Translations under genes and position numbers: made by a program
From: Methanocatella intestini
GTDB lineage: Archaea > Methanobacteriota > Methanobacteria > Methanobacteriales > Methanobacteriaceae
NCBI RefSeq assembly: GCF_002252585.1
Contig: NZ_NQLD01000004.1
Reading direction: 5' to 3' (one strand)
DNA: 64,000 nt
The notes under the pieces: model-generated
Database searches by the model: none
What the model saw: the letters and a program-made list of their open reading frames with translations, nothing else
What the model was told of the DNA's origin: nothing
Part shown: positions 59,001 to 64,000 of the stretch, piece after piece
Position numbering within the stretch: position 1 is the stretch's first letter
Layout: every line of letters begins with the position of its first letter

Positions 59001-61211
59001 ATGAGAAACAAATTGTTCTAATTTTTCTTTTACAAGATTAGCTAAAAAAGCATTTGTCGTACCAACTGAAACATCCTCGCTTTTTTCATAAATTACCCAT
59101 TCATGAGCATCTACTTGATAAATTGGTTTATACAAATGGTTTTTACCATCAAATAAATAAGGCAATAAATTATTAGGAATTAAACGCTCAAGAATATTTT
59201 CTTTTAAAACTTCATCCTCACATTGATTACTAATTTCTAATTGATATGCAATATTCAAAGGAGACAAACTAGACAATAAAATATTGTTATTATCCTTGAT
59301 AACACCTAATTTAAGCAAATCTAATTTAATTTTATCATTTGATAAAATAGAACCCTCTTGAATTTCACTAACTTCCTTATTAAATATATTTATAAAATCT
59401 TCATAAAGATCTTTTAAATCATTATTTAAATAAGTTAAACTAGGAACATTGTTTATTTGCTCATAATAATCAAAAATATTTTGATAAGCTTCCCATAAAT
59501 CATCACTTAATAAAACATCCTCTTTTTCAATGTTGTTTCCAACATCTTTAACTCCATAGAAAATATTCTCATTAATAATTTGATATTCCATAGCAAGATA
59601 TTCTTTAAAAGCATCTTCAATATAAAAAACATTAGAATTTTGGAAAGCTTTTATGCCATTGAAAACTATATTTTCTTTATTTTCACGTTTATTTTTCCAC
59701 ATCACAATTGATTTAACTGGGAATGTTTTTTTAGAACTTTCTTTAATTATAAATGGAATACTAATATCATTAATCACCAAATAAAAACCTAAATCTTCTT
59801 CTTTCCATCCAGGAGAATTTTCAGAAATAATTATTTTATATTGAGATAATTCATGAGAATTTAAAATTAAATTATCATTAGAATCTACTTCCATTTCTTT
59901 TACAATATGTCCTTCACCAAAACTTACTTCCTCATCATTTTCATCATTAGTAACAGTTATTTTTAGTTTTTTCGCTGAACCAGTAATTGAATATCTATGT
60001 TTAATTGATTCAAAAAAAGATTCCTTTGCAGGAACAACAATTATAAAAAAAGTAAATTTAGATTTATTGTGTTCATAAACAAATTTTTTAGAAGTTAATT
60101 TTTCAGAATTTAAATTAAATGCAACTTTAAGTTTTTTACCAGCCGCAGTTACATAATCTGGTTTTTTAATCAGATTAGCTGCATAAACCCTCCCATCAAA
60201 ACTAAAATCTAATGAAACTGAATCCAAATCTTGATTATTAAATATTAAAATATAACGGGTTCTTTGACCTGCAGCAGTGTGAGATTTAGCTTTTTCCCAA
60301 TATGTTAAACCTTCATTAGTAAATTTATTATTATTTTCTATATAAAGTAAAGTTTTTTTATTTTTCTTTAAACTTTCTGCAGACTTTTTTAATAGTTTAA
60401 AATCAACAAAAGACCAATTTTCATCATCATTAAGTGCTTTAACACCAATTGAATCAAATTTCTTCTCTAATTTGCTTTTTGAATCTCCAGAATTTTTAAT
60501 TATTTTAACATCTTCATACATATCAGAATTTTCAGAAAGTCTGGACCTTATTGATCTTACATTAGGAAATTCCTTTAATTCCTCATCTGGAAACAAACCC
60601 AACTTAACATAATCTTCACGATCTATTTTCCCATTATCTAAAATACTCAAAATTTCTTCATAATCCCATAAATTAGTTTGAAACAAATCTTCTTCTTTTT
60701 TTGATAAATAAAATTTAGTTATTTCTTTATTTACTTTAGATAACTCTTTAGATTCTTCTATTTCACTAACTAAATTTTTTGAAATTAAATTAACATCAAA
60801 AGGCAGGCCTTTACTTTCTAAATCCCTCATACCTTCACAGATACTATCAATAGATTCATAACATATGATTAAAAGAGCACAATCTTTCCAAACACCCTCC
60901 TGAGTAACCACTTGGTTTCTTAATGTTACCAAATAATCAACATTAACATCTAAACTGCTTGCAACAACTAATTTAATATTACCAACTGATAATGCATATG
61001 TTTTAAATTCATTACCCATATCATGCTTATATACAAATTCTTCAACAGAAACAGAAAGATCAAAATTATTTGAATTTTTTAAAGTATTATAAAATATTTC
61101 AACTTGATTTTCTTCATCAAATTGTACAAAGAATTTATCTCCAGCATGCAAATTAGATTTAAAATAATTAATAAGCTTTTTAGATAAATACCTATAAAAT
61201 TGACTTGACAT
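56076..61211 (-). CDS. dptH: DptH, HerA/FtsK-type ATPase of phosphorothioation-dependent restriction
   Basis: The roughly 1710-residue protein has a C-terminal HerA-like motor, introduced by FGNPKLPNRHMLIQG and Walker A GKSGQGKT (about residue 1365). It continues with IIDYTDGF, LNPFKRN and Walker B AIVLDEAHNLD (about 1580), then EGRKHGWAGLFATQS. These blocks match DptH (DndH) of the DNA phosphorothioation-dependent restriction complex. The first 1350 residues are unassigned. The start is ATG 61211, preceded by GGGGATG and overlapping dptG by 20 bp; longer frames to 61244 lack a binding site. It should form part of the DptFGH complex. Confidence 0.88.
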   Translation of the reverse strand: MSSQFYRYLSKKLINYFKSNLHAGDKFFVQFDEENQVEIFYNTLKNSNNFDLSVSVEEFVYKHDMGNEFKTYALSVGNIKLVVASSLDVNVDYLVTLRNQVVTQEGVWKDCALLIICYESIDSICEGMRDLESKGLPFDVNLISKNLVSEIEESKELSKVNKEITKFYLSKKEEDLFQTNLWDYEEILSILDNGKIDREDYVKLGLFPDEELKEFPNVRSIRSRLSENSDMYEDVKIIKNSGDSKSKLEKKFDSIGVKALNDDENWSFVDFKLLKKSAESLKKNKKTLLYIENNNKFTNEGLTYWEKAKSHTAAGQRTRYILIFNNQDLDSVSLDFSFDGRVYAANLIKKPDYVTAAGKKLKVAFNLNSEKLTSKKFVYEHNKSKFTFFIIVVPAKESFFESIKHRYSITGSAKKLKITVTNDENDEEVSFGEGHIVKEMEVDSNDNLILNSHELSQYKIIISENSPGWKEEDLGFYLVINDISIPFIIKESSKKTFPVKSIVMWKNKRENKENIVFNGIKAFQNSNVFYIEDAFKEYLAMEYQIINENIFYGVKDVGNNIEKEDVLLSDDLWEAYQNIFDYYEQINNVPSLTYLNNDLKDLYEDFINIFNKEVSEIQEGSILSNDKIKLDLLKLGVIKDNNNILLSSLSPLNIAYQLEISNQCEDEVLKENILERLIPNNLLPYLFDGKNHLYKPIYQVDAHEWVIYEKSEDVSVGTTNAFLANLVKEKLEQFVSHFNYLFDINSKSPIKLNVININDDAEFVKGIFNFMMARLLDKSKSIIPVEINIYSNKRSTLEKFFECTNKDQLSDLFGIKISTGKLDHSDIIRLIQNNITYFKHESAHVEDYEYAHISFYKSGYGDQAAEDNMDQIETGLSLNGLVSDISSITIHSDYRSGFGTKNIHDKSNILVKTAINLNELSKNNGNNGINAYSKGKTIIAKPMPINDNTIELLYKKSHWVTFIEPNFGLDYFNNSSDIIIIHYSDQYTSSNHYDTITVTNRSNQYEMIIKEFLRIHDIEITPEELESLIKMFNTINGEWLLRTIVSNNSNYDREKLSIISAIKYALAILDHPEIIWIPISMEEILRIAGNIKLDKNEGIFSYKIKNEPGVHSDDLLFIGVHESKINGDLKVYYHPIEVKIGHNFSPVINKGKNQLDNTYNLLKEQLNKHSGNHQFRNKFFRNFFVQLLLANEQKLFINDIWKDKGFNKLDNYKAKLLNDEYEIVEDLKDIIGIGSLISFEKDNDFLSINMEEDKQIIRLTEDYAFMGLVDSIENIHEKIHSNKTDISADKLLYSIELDLGSEILIYPPIDPPIHVPVGGRQNSPIDVSGDVRAYIGNVESSNHKVFWEFGNPKLPNRHMLIQGKSGQGKTYFIQRIIKELSQQGVSTLIIDYTDGFKKKELENEFKSDLKDKLKIYNVIKDKFALNPFKRNLIELDEDEYYPEDNNSIASRFKSTISSVYSKLGPQQLNVVYQSVLNGIEKYGEDMNLNILKNELIADDTSQAGTVLNQLNELLDKNPFDAVEKFDWSLLNKGKGNVIIVQLTGLSKDIQKIIAEFVLWDLWNYKEQNGDVDNPFAIVLDEAHNLDFRSSAPAGKILIEGRKHGWAGLFATQSIKGQMNSEEISNFDNVDEKIFFHPTDSSINDVAGQISTKEKKIWTDNLRKLKKGQCIVYGSMLDKTGDLKQSNPVVVDVAEIISEREHDSQENDFNSS

Positions 61212-62631
61212 ACTGTGCATCCCCACTATCACTTTTTTTATCAATTAAATTTAAGTTATTTAACAAATCAACAATTTTTTCTTTAGAATATTTGTCAAAA
61301 AATAAACCTCTTTTTTCATATTCTCCAAATAAATGATTTAATTTAATTTTATCCTCTTTAATACATAATGATGTAATAACTAGAAACATATCTTGAGTTA
61401 AATTAAGAATAGAACCATGAACTCCTCTATTTTTAAGGAAATATAATTTAGCTATCTCCCTAATGTTTAATGAATATCTACTTCTAACTGCTTGGTCAAC
61501 ACCTTCATACAGTGTTGAAGAAAGAAGATTTACTACATCTCCAAACTCATTATCAACATTTTCTGGAATATCAATCCTTGAATTTCTACTTAAAGTAGAA
61601 ATGTCTTTAACATATTGATAATCGTCAATCCACTTTTTTAACCATTTTAAACATTCTTGTTTATCCTCATCACCATACTCATTAAATTCATCATTAAGCT
61701 CAAATAAAAGCTTACCTTCAACACCCATATAAGTATTCAATTGAGAAAGTAAACAACATTTATCAAATAAATATGCATTTGCATCATAAACTAGATTAAA
61801 ACCTTGTTTAATAGTTTTTCTATTTTTACTAATAGATTCCCAATCTAATGCATAATATAATGGTTCAATACCCCCATCAAAGTCCCCTTTAAAATCTTTA
61901 TCAATTAATAAAGTGCATTGAGAAGAATAAAAGAAATAATAATATGCGAAAATTAATTCCATATTATTTAACAGATATGTCTCATTTTTATCTAATAAAA
62001 AATTTATATCCTCTTTAAATAAATTAACAACACCATTTGAAATTGTATCATATTTTAGAGGTATCTCTTTTTCAGGCAATTCAAAAATACTTTTTAAAAT
62101 AAGTTTAATAAGAATATGGTTAGAATTAAAGTCTTTGAAAAAATCTTTAAATTTTTCATCAAATTCAAAATCATCCTTTTTATTGAAAAATACATCTCTT
62201 ATAAACAATGCAATTTCATATTCACCCTTTTTCTCATTATTTTCATTTCTAGGCAAATATAAAAATAATGAAGGTTTTAAAATATTTAAATCATTATTAT
62301 CATCAAAAAGATAATCTGCAATTAATTTTTCAAGATATTTTTCATTTTCTAGAGAACAATCAACACGTTCTTCAGAAATTATTTTTTTAACAATTTCATC
62401 AGCAGATAATTCATCATCCCATGTCTTATCTAACACCAATCTTGCAAATTCACCAAGTACTCCCTTGAAACCATTTTTAAATTTTGCACGCTCAGGATTC
62501 CTTGACACAAATGGTAAAAAAACTGCATTAATATTAATTTGATTTTTTAATCCCTTTTTGCCCCCATTTTTACCATCTTTAAAAGACATTTTACTTTGTA
62601 AATCTCTATAATTCGCTTCAAAATTCATCAT
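61192..62631 (-). CDS. dptG: DptG, DNA phosphorothioation-dependent restriction protein
   Basis: The 479-residue protein ends with the strong DptG signature: NRGVHGSILNLTQDMFLVIT, then LFGEYEKRGLFFDKYSKEKI and KKSDSGDAQYVKSIL. The N-terminus has the typical NINAVFLPFVSRNPER block. It is a mainly helical structural partner of DptF and DptH, with no catalytic motif. Its start codon overlaps the dptF stop (TAATG), and its end overlaps dptH, giving tight operon coupling. It appears intact. Confidence 0.9.
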   Translation of the reverse strand: MMNFEANYRDLQSKMSFKDGKNGGKKGLKNQININAVFLPFVSRNPERAKFKNGFKGVLGEFARLVLDKTWDDELSADEIVKKIISEERVDCSLENEKYLEKLIADYLFDDNNDLNILKPSLFLYLPRNENNEKKGEYEIALFIRDVFFNKKDDFEFDEKFKDFFKDFNSNHILIKLILKSIFELPEKEIPLKYDTISNGVVNLFKEDINFLLDKNETYLLNNMELIFAYYYFFYSSQCTLLIDKDFKGDFDGGIEPLYYALDWESISKNRKTIKQGFNLVYDANAYLFDKCCLLSQLNTYMGVEGKLLFELNDEFNEYGDEDKQECLKWLKKWIDDYQYVKDISTLSRNSRIDIPENVDNEFGDVVNLLSSTLYEGVDQAVRSRYSLNIREIAKLYFLKNRGVHGSILNLTQDMFLVITSLCIKEDKIKLNHLFGEYEKRGLFFDKYSKEKIVDLLNNLNLIDKKSDSGDAQYVKSIL

Positions 62632-63614
62632 TATGCCTCTTTAAATGAAAATTTTCTAAACAATTCATCATACTCAAATACAAAATTTTCATCATTATAA
62701 ATAGTTTTAACAAACAACCTATTATCTGATTCTGTTTGATTAATTATTGAATTAATAAACTCTTTAAAAACTATTAATTTTTCTCGTTCTGTTTTATTCG
62801 GTTTAAAACCCTTGTTTAATGCTACAAAAGATGAATACAATGGATAATCAATATTAATAGAAATTAAATCAGAACTATTGTTTACACTAAACGAAATTCG
62901 GATATCTGTTTTGAATCTGTTACCTAATTCATCATAATTTAAACCAACTAAACCCTTATCTTCTTCGCTAATTTTAGGATGTAATTTTAATCGGCGACCT
63001 ACTTGAAAATTATTTAACTCATCAATATTAATTATATCCGAACCCATATACTTCTTCCAATTAAATATCGCATCATTAACTTGATTGAATAACTTTTGAT
63101 ATTTTTCCGGGCTTTTGGTATTATAATAATACAAATAATCTAAATAATCTAAATAATCATCATTAATAAATACATTTTCAATATTATTTTTTCCAAAAAT
63201 AGATGCGAATCTAATTAAAGAACTAATTATTTCATGTTCATTATTTAATAAACCATCTTTAAGAGCACCATATTCCTTAAAACATTTTTCAAGTAATGGT
63301 AATGCATCATCATCAATATACTCTTTGATTGGAGTTAAAATATCATCACTAATATTCAATGCAATTATCAAATCATCCAAAGTTTCTTTTCTTAAATTAA
63401 TTGGGTCTTCAAAACTAAACAGTTTTAATAGATCTGATGAATTAACCTTTGTATAAAGTAAATTAGGTAAAAAGTCTTTTAAATAATCAAAAGTTTCATA
63501 TGATTCACTAGGTTTTTCAATATTTGCAGGAACCAAAATTTCATAAATAAAATTCAGTAAATCTCTTGTAGATATAATTTTTTTATATTTAATTGAAATT
63601 TGAAGATGGGACAC
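62631..63614 (-). pseudogene. dptF: DptF, C-terminal remnant truncated at an IS junction
   Basis: The sequence corresponds to the C-terminal half of DptF, beginning in KKIISTRDLLNFIYEILVP and running to the normal end. Full-length DptF has an N-terminal P-loop ATPase region that is missing here. The frame continues only a few codons upstream of the GTG at 63614 (KISEFVSHLQ) before a stop, and an IS1182-type transposase begins at 63721 on the other strand. The junction is probably near 63608-63612. A shortened protein could still be made from GTG or a nearby start, but it would lack the ATPase. The downstream genes remain open. Confidence 0.8.
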
Positions 63615-63720
63615 GAACTCACTAATTTTTAAATTTTTTTTACTTATTTTTCATTTAATTTTATATACTATGAAGTACAATCTATTATTATAGATATAAG
63701 TCTTTGTGGTTGTTTTATTT
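63615..63720. other. Probable left end of the IS element
   Basis: This gap between truncated dptF and the transposase begins near GGGACACGAACTC, a plausible IS terminal sequence. It holds an AT-rich leader and a TATA box (TTTATATA at 63660-63667) for the transposase. The terminal repeat cannot be confirmed because the other end is outside the window. Confidence 0.45.
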
Positions 63721-64000
63721 ATGGTTTTAAGAGATGATACTATTAATCAGACCATGTTAGTGCCTATGGACTTGAGGAAATTGATTCCAAAAGACCATCC
63801 GTGTTATTTTATTAAAAATGTGGCTGATTATATTGATTGTTCCGAAGCGAACCGTGAGTTTGCTGATACGCCTGGTGAATTTGCTTATCCTCGTGAATTA
63901 TTACTTAGGCTAGTTTTGATGAGTGTTTTTGATGGAGGACTATCATCACGTGAGATTGAGCGAAGAACCCAAACGGATGTTGGTTATATGTACTTAGCAG
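63721..64000 (+). mobile_element. IS1182-type transposase, N-terminal part (runs off the window)
   Basis: The first 93 codons read MVLRDDTINQTMLVPMDLRK, then LIPKDHPCYFIKNVADYIDC and YPRELLLRLVLMSVFDGGLSSREIERRTQTDVGY (key residues SSREIER). This is the conserved N-terminal region of IS1182/IS5-group transposases (P-x-D-LR-x-LIP-x-DH and S-SR-x-IE-R). The catalytic DDE residues lie beyond the right edge. It sits against truncated dptF and is the likely cause of that truncation. Confidence 0.85.

Overview
The window reads as a chromosome segment of a pseudomurein-walled methanogen, most likely Methanobrevibacter and close to M. smithii. The evidence is archaeal information-processing genes (pelota, Cdc48/VAT, ribosomal protein eS1/S3ae, Orc1/Cdc6, RtcB and archease), archaeosine and methanopterin genes (ArcS, MptE), a methanogenesis-marker-8 protein, MraY-like and MurG-like wall-precursor genes, archaeal BRE/TATA promoters, very AT-rich DNA and GGTGAT-type ribosome binding sites. 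The species is inferred from gene content and was not checked by a search.

Layout. 0-19 kb holds housekeeping genes: the ArcS C-terminus, a MIP18/DUF59 protein, tRNA-Ile(GAT), an ACT regulator, HypC, a flavin oxidoreductase, the MurG/MraY-like pair, pelota, TyrA, Cdc48, marker protein 8, ThiC, DNA ligase, a YhhQ-type transporter, an acyltransferase and a first GlmM-type mutase. 18.6-20.2 kb is a TetR-DUF116 operon with two matching operator palindromes bracketing its promoter. 20.2-29.2 kb is a long minus-strand run: ApgM and a second GlmM, then GlmU, gamma-carbonic anhydrase, HisC, a radical-SAM activase, an ASCH-TPR fusion and a DUF2142 membrane protein. 29-43.6 kb continues with eS1, tRNA-Thr(CGT), a 22-residue leader peptide ahead of a membrane gene that runs into that tRNA, an Fe-S flavoprotein operon, MTA phosphorylase, RtcB and archease, Orc1/Cdc6, MptE, four tandem YczE-type membrane paralogues (one with a single-base frameshift near its start) and a class V aminotransferase.

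43.6-49 kb is more accessory: an Rpn-type PD-(D/E)XK gene whose 3' end is tandemly duplicated with a 12-bp coding repeat, a GerW/DUF2953 pair, a TPP enzyme with a dCTP-deaminase-fold protein that lacks the usual deaminase glutamate, and a secreted-protein gene broken by an in-frame stop.

49-64 kb is a defence island, entirely on the minus strand until an IS1182-type transposase begins at the right edge. From the right it contains a truncated dptF, dptG and dptH (phosphorothioation-dependent restriction), a McrB-like AAA+ NTPase with a duplicated module inserted inside its ATPase domain, a DUF2357/PD-(D/E)XK nuclease, and a Nudix hydrolase coupled to a PLD-DExH-DUF3427 helicase. No DNA phosphorothioation (dnd) modification genes are visible, and DptF has lost its N-terminal part next to the IS, so the restriction arm is probably disabled or repurposed. 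The unusual McrB-like/DUF2357 pair, carried in the same apparent operon, is the best candidate here for something not well described.
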